64,000 nucleotides of DNA from SMBSF63 sp034003545 (GCA_964447155.1 CAYURM010000003.1:121308-185307); one strand, 5' to 3'. Counted from the first letter of the stretch, positions 49,262-59,359 are shown. Numbers and translations are program-made. Notes: generated from the sequence alone by a model not told the origin.

Positions 49262-50205
49262 CAGTCTGCTTCCTTGTTTGGCGTGGTTTCACCAATCACG
49301 TAAGTGGGCTGCTCCATGCTGCGGTCAAAAATGCGGGCCAGGTATTCCCCGAAGATGCCGAGGGTGAAGAGCTGTACACCGCTGAAGATGAGGATGGTGG
49401 AAGCCAGGAAGGTGAAGCCGTCGATTGATCCGCGAATGAAGTAGCTGCTGATGACGTACAGGAAACTGAGGATGCCGAAAATGGTAGCGCTGAAACCGAG
49501 ATAGGATGCCAGTTTGAGAGGGGCGGTGCTGTATCCGGTAAGGACAAGAAACGCCTCATGGACGAGTTTGATGAAATTGTAATTGGATTCACCGATTGTG
49601 CGCGGTTCTTCATCGACCAGGACGCTGGTGAAGCGGGTAGTGCCCCAGGAGAGGAGGGCGTCCAGAATGACGCCGGCGTTCTGATAATTATCAAAGGCGC
49701 GGCGCAGGCCGGCGCGGAAAGCGCGGAATGCCGAAATTTCCTTGACGGTTTTGACACCCATCACGAAGGCGAGGATGCGTTTGGTTGCCCGTGAGAAGAA
49801 ATTACGCACAAAGGAGTGTGGTAATTTGGTGGGATAGCCATAGACAACATCGTACCCCTGGGCGAGTTTTTCGGTGAGTTTGTGAATTTCTTCGGGGGGG
49901 TGCTGCAGATCATCATCTATGGTGACGATGATCTCATAATGGGCAGCGCGCACCCCGCACAAAGTGGCGTTGTGCTGGCCGTAGTTTCGCATCAGTTGAA
50001 TGCCGTGCACGAATGGATATTCTTCGTGCAGGGCGATGATCAGCGGCCAGCTTTGATCCGGGCTGTCGTCATTGACGAGGATTACCTCGAATTGGTCCGC
50101 AATGGATGGCAAGGCGGCGGCCAGACGCGCCACCAGGGTGCGCAAGGTTTGTTCACCGTTGTAAACGGGCACAACTACAGATATGGAGGGACGGGCATTG
50201 GTCAT
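49261..50205 (-). CDS. Glycosyltransferase family 2 with C-terminal membrane helices
   Basis: A 314-residue GT2 enzyme of the ArnC/DPM1 type. Nucleotide-sugar binding is shown by SVVVPVYNGEQTL (9-21), the DD in ILVNDDSPD, and DDDLQHPPEE (about 97-106). Two membrane helices lie about 228-250 and 263-285 with short loops, typical of polyprenyl-phosphate glycosyltransferases. It overlaps wbqC by one base and starts 2 nt after the large membrane-protein gene. Confidence 0.92.
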   Translation of the reverse strand: MTNARPSISVVVPVYNGEQTLRTLVARLAAALPSIADQFEVILVNDDSPDQSWPLIIALHEEYPFVHGIQLMRNYGQHNATLCGVRAAHYEIIVTIDDDLQHPPEEIHKLTEKLAQGYDVVYGYPTKLPHSFVRNFFSRATKRILAFVMGVKTVKEISAFRAFRAGLRRAFDNYQNAGVILDALLSWGTTRFTSVLVDEEPRTIGESNYNFIKLVHEAFLVLTGYSTAPLKLASYLGFSATIFGILSFLYVISSYFIRGSIDGFTFLASTILIFSGVQLFTLGIFGEYLARIFDRSMEQPTYVIGETTPNKEAD

Positions 50206-50207
50206 TG

Positions 50208-52289
50208 TTAATCTCTAGGTTGGTAATGCGGGTAATAGTCCAGACAGTGCAGTTTTTCGTACCAGATATTTTCAAATTCTCTTAAGGTTTCAGGTTCCGT
50301 GACGGGCGATTCTGCGTATAGTCGATTGAGCAGACTGCATGAATGCTGGGTCAGGTCAGGTTTGCCGAGAATTTTGACATCCTTGATGAGTACCAGCGCC
50401 CGCGGCCAGTTGCCGGTTTTTGCATAGCCCTCCACGAAGGGATACAATTCTGTCAGTTCTTCGGGATAGTATTTTTTTGCAAAAGCTTCGTCGCCCACAG
50501 CGATGACAGCCTCCCAATCTTTATATTGACGGGCGAGATCGGCTTTTTGATAATAATAACACCAGGTATGTTCCGGTTCTGCACCAAAAATATGCTGCGG
50601 CGGAGCGGCTGGCTGTGCCGGGTCACGGATGATCTGTGCCGGGTGGGTGATGGGAAAAGCTTCGGTAAGTTGATCAGGATAGATGGGGAAATCGGTATTG
50701 TAGTCAGGATCAATAATTTTTAGACATCCGGGTGGGGAATAAGAGATGACCACAGCTTTTGAGGTGGTGCTGGTAAAGCTTGCGCTGCGGTAGTCCTGAT
50801 GGATGGGCAGGGCGTCTTCAAAGGCGGGGATACTTTGGCCTTCGCGGACGGTGGTGAATCCCATGTAGTAAGGAATGTCCGTGTTGTGGTTGTCAGGCGC
50901 ATAGACCCAGTTGAGAGGCGCAGTGAGAGAGTTGTCGCTGTAATAGTTGAGCGGCAGCTGGTCGGTGAGGATGGCGGTGCCTGGTTCCAGTTGGGGCGCA
51001 CGCCAGGTGAGCTGCCAAAAGAAGTCATTGTGGGCCAGCCAGTCGCGTCGGAAAGTATTGCCAGTTTCAAAATTTGCGCCGCTCGCCATGCCGATGATCA
51101 GGCCGAGGAGGATGACTTTTTGAATGCGTTTTCTGAGCAGCCAGTCGATGAAACCGGTCAGAAAAATGGCACTGCCCAGCATGAAAGAAAGGGTGAAGCG
51201 GTCCCAGGGGAAGCGTAACTGCACTGGCAGGCCGGATACCCAGTACGGGGCACCGCTAAAGAGCAAGGCGACGCCGCCCAGCAGCATGGCCTGATGAAAC
51301 CATTTTGTCTGGCCGGCTTTGTGTATGGATTTTTTTTGTTCGGGGTGCAATTTGATCAGGTATATAATTGCCAGCCCCGAGGTGGCAAAAATAATGCCCC
51401 ATACAAGCATATTGGACTTTGACGTCAGGTTTGTCAGGGATGGAAAACGGAAAATACTGAACCAGGCCCGCCAGCCGGAGGTGAAAATGTCCTGGATGAC
51501 GGTATTGACCAGTTCCAGAGTGGATTGGAGCGGATTAGCGGATAATTCTTTCAGGGTTTCAGGCGTGTAAGTGGGGAAAGCGAAGATGAACACACGCCAG
51601 ACGAGGTAGATGCTGATGGTGCCCAGATAGGGAGCCCAATGACGCAGGGTGTGCAGCAAGTGTTGTTTAATATTCTGCCTTGGTTTGGCAATGACAAACC
51701 AGACAAGGAGCGGGCGGATCATTTCGAGACCGATGTAATATTCGGTGGAAAAAGAGCAGGCTGCCAGACTGAGCATGCCTGCGGCAGTCAGCAGCCAGTA
51801 TTTGCGCTGCGATTGCGTTTTGATGGCTTGCAACATGAGGCCAAAGGAAAGGAATTGTGCTGTGAGCAGGAAGAAACCATTCGAGTAGATCACGGCAATC
51901 GATTGTTGTTTGAAACCCGGATAGATGGCAAACAGGAGAGCGATCCAGGCCACCTGCTCTTCATTGTCCGGCCACAATTTTTTTAATGTCCACCACAGGG
52001 TAAAGGCGGTCAGCCAGCGGCTGAGCAATGCCAGAATATGCCAGGCGCCAGGAGTGGAGCCGAGGATGCTGGTGGTGATCAGGTAGATGCCGGCCAGGAA
52101 GGGACGGTCGCTGGCAAGAGCGTCAATATAGCCTGATGTGCCGGTAAGATGACCAAACCAGATCATGGGCCAATCATCCCAGTAGAAACCCAGAGAGGGG
52201 ATCAAGACACCGAAGGAAGCGATCATAAAAACAAGAATCGCACAAGGTGTGTATTTGGTTTTAGTTAATCGGCTTATAAAGTTCTGCAC
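50208..52289 (-). CDS. Large multi-pass membrane protein, GT-C glycosyltransferase-like
   Basis: A 693-residue protein with about ten membrane helices in the first 440 residues and a soluble C-terminal part of about 250 residues ending in TPR-like helices. The first loop carries LGFYWDDWPMIWFGHL, an acidic pair in a position typical of GT-C enzymes that use polyprenyl-phosphate sugars. The start is uncertain. ATG 52385 lies beside the terminator of the preceding gene and lacks an RBS, while GTG 52289 has AAAGGAG 11 nt upstream and is chosen. The substrate is unknown. It heads the glycan run. Confidence 0.75.
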   Translation of the reverse strand: MQNFISRLTKTKYTPCAILVFMIASFGVLIPSLGFYWDDWPMIWFGHLTGTSGYIDALASDRPFLAGIYLITTSILGSTPGAWHILALLSRWLTAFTLWWTLKKLWPDNEEQVAWIALLFAIYPGFKQQSIAVIYSNGFFLLTAQFLSFGLMLQAIKTQSQRKYWLLTAAGMLSLAACSFSTEYYIGLEMIRPLLVWFVIAKPRQNIKQHLLHTLRHWAPYLGTISIYLVWRVFIFAFPTYTPETLKELSANPLQSTLELVNTVIQDIFTSGWRAWFSIFRFPSLTNLTSKSNMLVWGIIFATSGLAIIYLIKLHPEQKKSIHKAGQTKWFHQAMLLGGVALLFSGAPYWVSGLPVQLRFPWDRFTLSFMLGSAIFLTGFIDWLLRKRIQKVILLGLIIGMASGANFETGNTFRRDWLAHNDFFWQLTWRAPQLEPGTAILTDQLPLNYYSDNSLTAPLNWVYAPDNHNTDIPYYMGFTTVREGQSIPAFEDALPIHQDYRSASFTSTTSKAVVISYSPPGCLKIIDPDYNTDFPIYPDQLTEAFPITHPAQIIRDPAQPAAPPQHIFGAEPEHTWCYYYQKADLARQYKDWEAVIAVGDEAFAKKYYPEELTELYPFVEGYAKTGNWPRALVLIKDVKILGKPDLTQHSCSLLNRLYAESPVTEPETLREFENIWYEKLHCLDYYPHYQPRD

Positions 52290-52393
52290 GCGGAAAAATA
52301 GCTCCTTTGCAGGAAGAAATTGTTGTGTTTTCTGTGGGCACAGCAGAGAAAAATGCTCTGTAAAGTTCTCGCCGAATTGTACCATGAGACAAA

Positions 52394-52427
52394 CAGCAAA
52401 GCCGCCCACAAAGGAGCGGCTTTGCTG
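52394..52427 (-). terminator. Terminator of the acyl-CoA synthetase gene
   Basis: CAGCAAAGCCGC (52394-52405) / GCGGCTTTGCTG (52416-52427), perfect 12 bp, 10-nt loop, then TTTGTC on the minus strand. It separates the 52449 gene from the membrane protein. Confidence 0.85.
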
Positions 52428-52448
52428 GAAACGGATCTACTGATATGT

Positions 52449-54566
52449 TTATTTTTTCTTGAGGATGACGCGGGCGTCAACAACCTTGAGGCCCTTGCCT
52501 TCTTCGTATACCAGGAGGGGATTGGCGTCGGTCTCACTGATCTGATCGGCCAGTTCAAATACCATCTGGGAGTATTTCATAATCGTATCCAGCAGGACTT
52601 CGCGATCGCGCGGCGCTTCGCCGCGTACACCATCCAGAATGGGCGCGCCATTGATCTCGGTGATCATCTTCTCAGCCTGACGGGTTGAAACCGGGGCAAC
52701 ACGGAAAGTGACGTCCTTGAGGACTTCCACGAAGATGCCGCCGAGGCCGAACATGATTGTCGGGCCGAAGGTGGGATCGTTGACGGAACCGATGATGACT
52801 TCAGTACCCCAGGGGGCCATTTCCTGGATGACCACACCGTGGATATCTGCATCCGCTCTGTAGGCTTTGGCATTGCTGATGATGGTGCGGTATGCTTCGC
52901 GGATACCGGCGTCATCTTTTATGTTGACTTTTACACCACCCGCATCGGATTTATGCAGGATGTCAGGGGAGACGATCTTCATGACTATCGGATAGCCGAT
53001 TTGGTTCGCCAGTTTGACGGCTTCGTCTTCCGAGGTGGCGAGCAGGTTCTGGGTAACTGGCATGCCATAGATTTTGAAAACGAGTTTTGCTTCCACTTCA
53101 GTGAGGGAATCGCGGCCATCGGCACGGGCGCCTTCAATGATTTTGAGAGCGGCTTCACGATTGCCGCTGTCGACATATTCTGTTGCGGCGGCTACATCCT
53201 CTTTGATTTTTGCAAATTCACGTAAGGCGGCCATCGCATTGATGGCGGTATCGGGGGCATCATAAGCGGGTACACCATTTTCGACGAGCCACCGGATGGC
53301 GGCATCTGAACGTTCGCCGCCAACAAAGGAGATGGTAAGCGGTTTGTCCTTGATGCCAGCCTGGTCGATCGCTTTCTTGACGCCTTTGGCAATGTCCATC
53401 GGGTCGGTCACGGCGGTTTCACAGTAGAGAACCACCAGGCCATCTACCCAGGGATGGGTGATGGCATAGCCGCAGGACTTGACATACCACTCTGTGCCGG
53501 CCATACCGGTAACGTCAACCGGGTTCTTGGCAGAACCAAATTCGGGCATGTGCTTTTTCAGTTCAACCTGCACATCTTCGGGAGCGAAGGCCAGCGGAAT
53601 GCCGAAACGCTCCGCTGCATCTGTTGCCAGCACGCCGACGCCGCCGCCATTGGTGATAATGAGCAGGTTGTCACCTTTCAGCGGCGGCTGGAGGGTAAGG
53701 GCCAGAGTACGGTCAAAAAGGTTGTTTAAGTCAGAGGCCTGCACAACTCCGCCTTGCTGAAAAGCGGCGTTGTACACTTTGGCTGCGCCCGCAAGGGAAC
53801 CGGTGTGGGAAGCAGCAGCGGCAGCCCCGTGTGCGGAGATACCAGCTTTCAGCGCAATGATTGGTTTTTTGGCTTTCTGGGCGGCTTTCATGAATTTGCG
53901 CCCATTTTTATTGCCTTCAATATACAGGGAGATGGCAGAGGTGTCTTTGTCTGCATCCAGCCAGGAGACGCAATCACCAAAATCAACGTCGGACATATTG
54001 CCGATGGAGATCAGTTTGTCGAAGCCAACGCGGCGGGTATAGGTGGCAGTATCCATGGCAATGAGCAGCGCGCCACTCTGGGAAACCAGGGCAGCACCGC
54101 CAGGCAGGGGCAGGCAAGGGGCGAAGGAGGCATTCATGTGGTTGGCATTGGAGAGGACGCCGACGATGTTTGGGCCAAGGACTCTCACGCCGTATTGATG
54201 GGCCATGTTGACCATATCCAGTTCAAGCTGCTGTTTTCCCATTTCGCTAAAACCAGAGGCAATTACGATCAAACCCTTGACGCCTTTTTCACCGCATTCT
54301 TTGGTGACCTGCAAAGCGAATTTGGAGGGGACGACAATCACAGCGGCCTCGACATCGCCAGGTACATCCAGAATGGATGCGTATGCTTTTTTGCCTAATA
54401 CTTCTTTGTCTTTGGGGTTAATGGGGTATACGGGGCCTGCATACTTGCTATCGACGACCAGATTTTTCATGACCGAATAGCCGATTTTCCCCTCTGTGTT
54501 TGATGCGCCGATCACTGCGATTGATTTGGGCTGGAACAGTCCGTCCAACGTTTTCAAAATGTCCAC
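52449..54566 (-). CDS. ADP-forming acyl/acetyl-CoA synthetase (fused alpha-beta)
   Basis: Converts acetyl-CoA (or another acyl-CoA), ADP and Pi to the acid, ATP and CoA, a fermentative ATP source. The 705 residues hold a CoA-binding domain (about 6-130; SIAVIGASNTEGKIGYSVMKNL), a succinyl-CoA ligase-like domain with the phospho-His (AAAASHTGSLAG, about 248-259) and a C-terminal ATP-grasp domain (about 480-700). GTG 54566 is the start, with AGGAGG 7 nt upstream. It stands alone, closed by a strong terminator. Confidence 0.93.
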   Translation of the reverse strand: MDILKTLDGLFQPKSIAVIGASNTEGKIGYSVMKNLVVDSKYAGPVYPINPKDKEVLGKKAYASILDVPGDVEAAVIVVPSKFALQVTKECGEKGVKGLIVIASGFSEMGKQQLELDMVNMAHQYGVRVLGPNIVGVLSNANHMNASFAPCLPLPGGAALVSQSGALLIAMDTATYTRRVGFDKLISIGNMSDVDFGDCVSWLDADKDTSAISLYIEGNKNGRKFMKAAQKAKKPIIALKAGISAHGAAAAASHTGSLAGAAKVYNAAFQQGGVVQASDLNNLFDRTLALTLQPPLKGDNLLIITNGGGVGVLATDAAERFGIPLAFAPEDVQVELKKHMPEFGSAKNPVDVTGMAGTEWYVKSCGYAITHPWVDGLVVLYCETAVTDPMDIAKGVKKAIDQAGIKDKPLTISFVGGERSDAAIRWLVENGVPAYDAPDTAINAMAALREFAKIKEDVAAATEYVDSGNREAALKIIEGARADGRDSLTEVEAKLVFKIYGMPVTQNLLATSEDEAVKLANQIGYPIVMKIVSPDILHKSDAGGVKVNIKDDAGIREAYRTIISNAKAYRADADIHGVVIQEMAPWGTEVIIGSVNDPTFGPTIMFGLGGIFVEVLKDVTFRVAPVSTRQAEKMITEINGAPILDGVRGEAPRDREVLLDTIMKYSQMVFELADQISETDANPLLVYEEGKGLKVVDARVILKKK

Positions 54567-54811
54567 GTTTCATCCTCCTGGGTGAATTTTTTTAGAAAGC
54601 CAGTTTTATTACACCAAAATGGTAATTACCAGAACAACAGTAAAGTATACCGCAAAGCGGAGAAATTTCGTGCGCCAAGCCATTGAACAGGATGATTGTA
54701 CAGAAAAATAGTTACATTCTTACCTGTTGAGAATATGTTTCGACATGAGAATTTGTGCTGTCTGCGCACATTTTATCTCAAAGGCACTTCGCGGTACAGG
54801 GTTGAGGTTGG

Positions 54812-55921
54812 TTAATTGGTGGCCGGTTCAATATTAATCACTTTGCCGAAAGCGTTGGTCGATAAAAGCCATTCCGAACCAGGCCGGCAGAGTAGAAACT
54901 TGCTTTCAGTGGCCGGGTTGTATTCAAGAATGCCTTCATCGGTGGCAAAATAGACGACGTAATTTTCTTCCCGCTCGCCAAAGCGCTGGATATCTGATAG
55001 CTGGGCATCCGGCCAGGCAGGATTCAGGCTGGTACCCTGGATGGTGAGTTCATCAAATGTTTCCCAATCATTGATCTGAAATTCGCAGAAATCGAGGAAT
55101 ACCCGGTATTCACAATCCTGCACTACTTCCCCGACGCCGGTGCCGGAATCGATGGTATAAGGGGTGCCGCAAACTTCTTCTGCATTGGGGGAAGGGTGCT
55201 CCTGGGTATGATGATATTGCAATTCGCAGGAACCGAGGATGGCATCCGGGGGAATTTCGTCACGCCAGGCTTCGCGGGTGACCAGCTCGTATTGTTCGAC
55301 GAGGATGGAACGAGTCCAGGCGACATTTTGCACAGTGCCGGTAAGCGTGTCTTGCTTTCTGGTGAGGGCGAGGATGAGGACGATACATAAAAGCAACAGG
55401 GCGAGGGCGATCGCGCCGATGATGATCCCCGTTCTGGATTTCGATTTGGGTTTTGCCCCGGCGGATGTATCTCCCTGGGCGGCGGCAGGAGGCGCTGTAG
55501 GCGGTGGTTCAACGGACAGACTACCGCCGCAGTTTGTGCAGAAAGCCTGGTCTTCCAGATTGGATTCGCCGCAGTGAGGACATTCAACAGTTTGTGCTTC
55601 GCCCTGCTTGAATGCTCCAATTACCCGGCCGGTTTGGCGCCGGGCAGCGCCTGTCAGATCTGCGCCGCATTGTACACAGGTGATATTTGTGGCAACATTG
55701 CGGGCGCCGCAGAAACCGCAGTGAAAATCAGCGCCGGCTTTGGCCGCCTGGATGAGCTGTTCATCTTCGATAAATTGCTGGGTTCTTCCCTGCTGGAATT
55801 GCACGGTTTCGGGCTGGGGAGCGCCGCAGCTTGTGCAGGTTTTTTGGGTTCCCTTATTTTTGGTCATGCAATTTGGGCATGTCCATTCGAGCTCTGTGTA
55901 GCCCAACGATTTTCGCGCCAT
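54812..55921 (-). CDS. Zinc-ribbon protein with one membrane helix
   Basis: A 369-residue protein with three N-terminal zinc ribbons: CPNC..CTSC (15-35), CGFC..CVQC (about 69-88) and CPHC..CTNC (about 114-131). A Pro/Ala-rich linker, a membrane helix (about 164-186) and an extracellular or periplasmic domain of about 175 residues with several Cys follow. The outer domain has no family I recognise. CAGGAGA precedes ATG 55921. Function unknown. The gap 54567-54811 holds only a small hairpin. Confidence 0.85.
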   Translation of the reverse strand: MARKSLGYTELEWTCPNCMTKNKGTQKTCTSCGAPQPETVQFQQGRTQQFIEDEQLIQAAKAGADFHCGFCGARNVATNITCVQCGADLTGAARRQTGRVIGAFKQGEAQTVECPHCGESNLEDQAFCTNCGGSLSVEPPPTAPPAAAQGDTSAGAKPKSKSRTGIIIGAIALALLLLCIVLILALTRKQDTLTGTVQNVAWTRSILVEQYELVTREAWRDEIPPDAILGSCELQYHHTQEHPSPNAEEVCGTPYTIDSGTGVGEVVQDCEYRVFLDFCEFQINDWETFDELTIQGTSLNPAWPDAQLSDIQRFGEREENYVVYFATDEGILEYNPATESKFLLCRPGSEWLLSTNAFGKVINIEPATN

Positions 55922-56095
55922 AATATCTCCTGTAGCGTTCGTAAAGAGTTATGTCAATCATCTGAATTATATGGCAAAAGGGGATGGAGATGCAATCTTT
56001 TCATGAAAGTGATCAGGGAATCAGGCCGTAGGGATCAGAAAAAAACCACACAATCTCCGCGGTTTGGCCGTAGGCTGTGTGGGTGTGCTGTCGTG

Positions 56096-57973
56096 TTATT
56101 TCAGGGCTGCGTTGATGATGTCCTGGATGCGGCTGATCATGCCGGCTGGATTAGGATGCAGGCCTTCAATGAGCAGGGCATTCTCAAATATTTGCGTGAT
56201 GATCGCAGCCCGCAGGGGATCATCATCAGGATGTTTCATTAAATTGATCAGAATGGGATGGCCGGGGTTGATTTCCAGCACTTTCTTGGGAATCTCAAAT
56301 TCCTTGTCGAGTGCCTTGTAAACATGCTGGAGTTCAGCATTGAGGGCACCTTCGGCATCTACCAGCCTGGCCGGGGACTCGACGAGTCGTTTGGTGGTAC
56401 GTACATCTGCCACCTGCTCGCCAAGGGCTTCTTTGAAGAGGTTGACCAGTCCGTTATGGGCGTCCTGAACGGATTGATCTGCTTCCGGGGTTTCTGCTTC
56501 GTCTTGCTCTGATTGGGGCAGCTCCAGCTGGTCACTGGCGACGTTGACCAGGGAAAATCCCTGGTACTCTTTCATGCGCAGCAGAACAAAGGGATCAACC
56601 GGGTCGGTCATCAGGAGGACATCAATGCCTTTCTCGCGGAAGATTTCCAGGTGAGGACTGGTGCGGATGGCGTTTTCATCCTCGCCGAGGATATAGTAGA
56701 TTTTGTTTTGCTCCGCAGCGAATTTCTCAATCGCCTGGTCAAGGGACTGCCAACTTTTCCCGTTTTGCAAGGTGTGATAGCGCAGCAAGGGGAGAAGATC
56801 ATCGTAAATTTCTGCATCGGTGGCAACGCCTTCCTTGAGGTACATGCCGAAGGTTTCCCAGAATTTCTGGTAGGTTTCCGGCTCTTTTTCAACCAGTTCA
56901 TTCAACCTGGTGATGATTTTGCCGGTGATGATCTGTTTTAATTTGGCAATGATGCGATTGGACTGGATCGTTTCGCGGGAGACATTCAGCGGCAGGTCTT
57001 CCGAGTCAACCACACCCTGAATGAAGCGGAAGGAAGGCGGCAGCAGGTCTTGACAATATTCCTGAATGAGTACCTTGCGGGCGAATAATTGCAGGCCGTC
57101 TTTCTTGCGCGGGGTAAGCACATTATGGTCGCCGGAAGAGGGGATATACAAGAGGGCGTAGAGCTGCACCGGGGCGTCAATGATGATGTGGGTATGGGCC
57201 AGTTCTCCTTCAAAATCGAGGGTGAACTGCTTGTAAAAGTCTGTGTATTCTTCTGCTGTAATCTCTTGCGGGGACTGGCGCCAGATGGCGGTTTGACGGT
57301 TGACCTGTTCATCTGTATCACCAATATAGATTGGATAGGGGATATAGTCGGAGTGTTTCTTGATGATCTGCCGCAGGCGGTATTCCTGGGTATATTCCTG
57401 GGCGTCTTCCTTGAGTTTGATGGTAATTTCAGTACCGCGTTCCTTGTTTTCGGCAGGTTCAATGGAGAAGGTATCGCCGCCGGTGGAAAACCAGCTTGTG
57501 GTGTCTGCATCGGGATGGTAGGAGCGGGAAGTGACCTTGATCCATTCAGCCGCCATGAAGGCCGAATAAAAGCCGACGCCAAACTGGCCGATGATCTCGG
57601 TGATTTTCTTCTCCCCTTTTTGGGCAACTTCCAGGAAGGTGCGCGCGCCAGAATGGGCAATCGTACCCAGGTCTTCCACCATCTCGGATTCGGTCATACC
57701 GATGCCGGTGTCGCGGATGGTAATGGTGCCTTCTTCAGGGTTGGTAGTGATCCAGATTGCGAGTTCAGCATCAGGATCTTTCACGTCGCGGTTGGTGAGC
57801 ATTTCAAAACTCAAGCGGGTAAGGGCGTCCGAGGCATTGGAGATGAGTTCACGGATGAAGACGTCGCGGTCGGTATAGAGGGAATGGATGAGGATGTCGA
57901 GCAGTTGGCGGGTCTCTGCCTTGAAGGGGATGAATTGGGGTTGGTGTGTTTTTTCCTGAGGATTGTCGGTCAT
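56096..57973 (-). CDS. htpG: HtpG, bacterial Hsp90 chaperone
   Basis: ATP-dependent cytosolic chaperone. From ATG 57973 it has 625 residues. The GHKL ATP site shows ELISNASDALTR (N-box), RDTGIGMTESEM (G1) and GQFGVGFYSAFM (G2) in the first 130 residues. The middle domain (about 230-440) has RGVVDSEDLPLNVSRE-type sequence (GVVDSEDLPLNVSRETI) and the C-terminal dimerisation domain is complete. The frame is open to 58108, but GGAGACACCCC sits before ATG 57973. Confidence 0.95.
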   Translation of the reverse strand: MTDNPQEKTHQPQFIPFKAETRQLLDILIHSLYTDRDVFIRELISNASDALTRLSFEMLTNRDVKDPDAELAIWITTNPEEGTITIRDTGIGMTESEMVEDLGTIAHSGARTFLEVAQKGEKKITEIIGQFGVGFYSAFMAAEWIKVTSRSYHPDADTTSWFSTGGDTFSIEPAENKERGTEITIKLKEDAQEYTQEYRLRQIIKKHSDYIPYPIYIGDTDEQVNRQTAIWRQSPQEITAEEYTDFYKQFTLDFEGELAHTHIIIDAPVQLYALLYIPSSGDHNVLTPRKKDGLQLFARKVLIQEYCQDLLPPSFRFIQGVVDSEDLPLNVSRETIQSNRIIAKLKQIITGKIITRLNELVEKEPETYQKFWETFGMYLKEGVATDAEIYDDLLPLLRYHTLQNGKSWQSLDQAIEKFAAEQNKIYYILGEDENAIRTSPHLEIFREKGIDVLLMTDPVDPFVLLRMKEYQGFSLVNVASDQLELPQSEQDEAETPEADQSVQDAHNGLVNLFKEALGEQVADVRTTKRLVESPARLVDAEGALNAELQHVYKALDKEFEIPKKVLEINPGHPILINLMKHPDDDPLRAAIITQIFENALLIEGLHPNPAGMISRIQDIINAALK

Positions 57974-58000
57974 GGGGTGTCTCCAAAAGGGGTGAGAGAT

Positions 58001-58029
58001 TGTATATTTTGTCGAACGTGTCGCACGTT
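58001..58029 (-). promoter_or_regulatory. htpG promoter region with palindromic operator candidate
   Basis: AACGTG-TCG-CACGTT (58015-58029) is a perfect 6-bp inverted repeat that overlaps the expected -35 and spacer. A TATACA -10 (58006..58001) would start transcription near 57994, 22 nt before ATG 57973. It is not the CIRCE element. The regulator is unknown. Confidence 0.45.
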
Positions 58030-58108
58030 TGTGCAGGTACTGGGTCTTCTCCGTTTGTTTACATGAGAAGGGTGTGTGATTAATATACCGTATCAGGATA
58101 AGAATCAT

Positions 58109-58144
58109 ATCAACAGACGAAGATTTTCATCCCCGCCTGTTGAT
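58109..58144. repeat. Inverted repeat between the SDR gene and htpG
   Basis: ATCAACAG (58109-58116) and CTGTTGAT (58137-58144), 20-nt loop. It lies after the stop at 58182 on the minus strand. With no T run it is at best a weak terminator, or a regulatory structure. Confidence 0.4.
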
Positions 58145-58181
58145 TGCGTGTAGCCATTCAGACGATTGGCTGGTTTGGAGA

Positions 58182-59204
58182 TTACTTGTCTTGGTAGCGC
58201 TGTTTGATCCCGGGGATCAGGTATTCTTCAAAGGCACGCTTCATGTCATAATCAGGTTTCCAGCCCCAGTCCTGGCGGGCAGCGGCGTCGCAAATTTCTG
58301 CCGGCCAGGAATCGACGATATTCTGGCGGCTTTCATGAGGTTTGAAGGTGATTTGCGCCTGGGGGAAGGCTTTGCGTACCTCGCGCTTAAATTCCTGCGC
58401 GGAAGGGGAGAAGCTGGTTACGTTGTAGACCAGTTGTTTGAGGGAGTCTTTGGGAGCTGCCCACAGGTCAACCAGCGATTTGACGGCGTCTGGCATTGCC
58501 ATAAATGGTAACCGTGTGTCCGGGCGGACAAAACATTCATACGGTATACCTTGTGCGGCGTGGTGGATCATTTCGGGGCCATAGTCACTGGTGCCGCCGG
58601 TGGGGATGGTGACGGCGCTGATCAGGCCGGGAAAACGGAGGGCACGAAAGTCGATGGTATGCAAATTTTTATCTGCAGCGAGCTGTCGGTAGAAGAGCGT
58701 GTAGTAGCGCCCCAGCCGTTCGCAATAGAGTTTGTTGCAGCCATACATGGTGTTGGGATCGAGCCACTCGTATTCCTTGATCTTCCCGACCTTGTTTTTG
58801 GTTTCCATATCCGGCAGCCCATAGGCGGCGATCGAGCTGGGGTAGAGGAATTTAACGGATCTGCCTTGCCAGCGGGCCTGTTCCACTGCCAGGCGCAGCA
58901 GGTTCAATGTGCCCTCCACGTTGATGCGGTGGGCGGCTTCGGGGTTATATTCTGCTTTGGTTGACAGGATGGAGGCCAGGTGATAAATGGTTCTGATTTC
59001 ATATTCTGCAACGAGCCGGCCGAGGAGCATGTTGTCGAGGATGTCTCCCTGAATGAAGCGGTGGCAGTAGGGCTGTAATTCGGGGTCCAGCTGTTGAACA
59101 TCCAGAGCGAGTATTTCAATATTTTCGTTTTCTTTGAGGTGCATGATCAGGCCGTGTCCAATCTCTCCATTTGCACCGGTGATTAAAACAACTTCTTTGC
59201 GCAT
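58182..59204 (-). CDS. SDR-type L-threonine 3-dehydrogenase-like protein
   Basis: A 340-residue extended SDR with NAD motif TGANGEIGH (about 8-16) and a catalytic Tyr-x3-Lys (YGCNKLYCERL). It has the TDH-like GGTSDYGPEMIHHAAQG and CFVRPDTRLPFMAMPDAVKS stretches, which mark SDR-type threonine dehydrogenases that oxidise Thr to 2-amino-3-ketobutyrate. No KBL partner lies next to it, so the substrate stays open; another UDP-sugar epimerase-like reaction is possible. Confidence 0.85.
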   Translation of the reverse strand: MRKEVVLITGANGEIGHGLIMHLKENENIEILALDVQQLDPELQPYCHRFIQGDILDNMLLGRLVAEYEIRTIYHLASILSTKAEYNPEAAHRINVEGTLNLLRLAVEQARWQGRSVKFLYPSSIAAYGLPDMETKNKVGKIKEYEWLDPNTMYGCNKLYCERLGRYYTLFYRQLAADKNLHTIDFRALRFPGLISAVTIPTGGTSDYGPEMIHHAAQGIPYECFVRPDTRLPFMAMPDAVKSLVDLWAAPKDSLKQLVYNVTSFSPSAQEFKREVRKAFPQAQITFKPHESRQNIVDSWPAEICDAAARQDWGWKPDYDMKRAFEEYLIPGIKQRYQDK

Positions 59205-59359
59205 TTATTTTTTCCTCTCGTTGAAAATTTGAAAAAACATGGTGAAGCCAAAGGTGAAATGATGATTTTATTTTATCGTTAATTGGGGGGAATCAGGTAA
59301 TTGGTCAATCAGGCAACCAGGGAATTAAGGGATTGGGTTAGAACAGACAGGAAGAAAGA

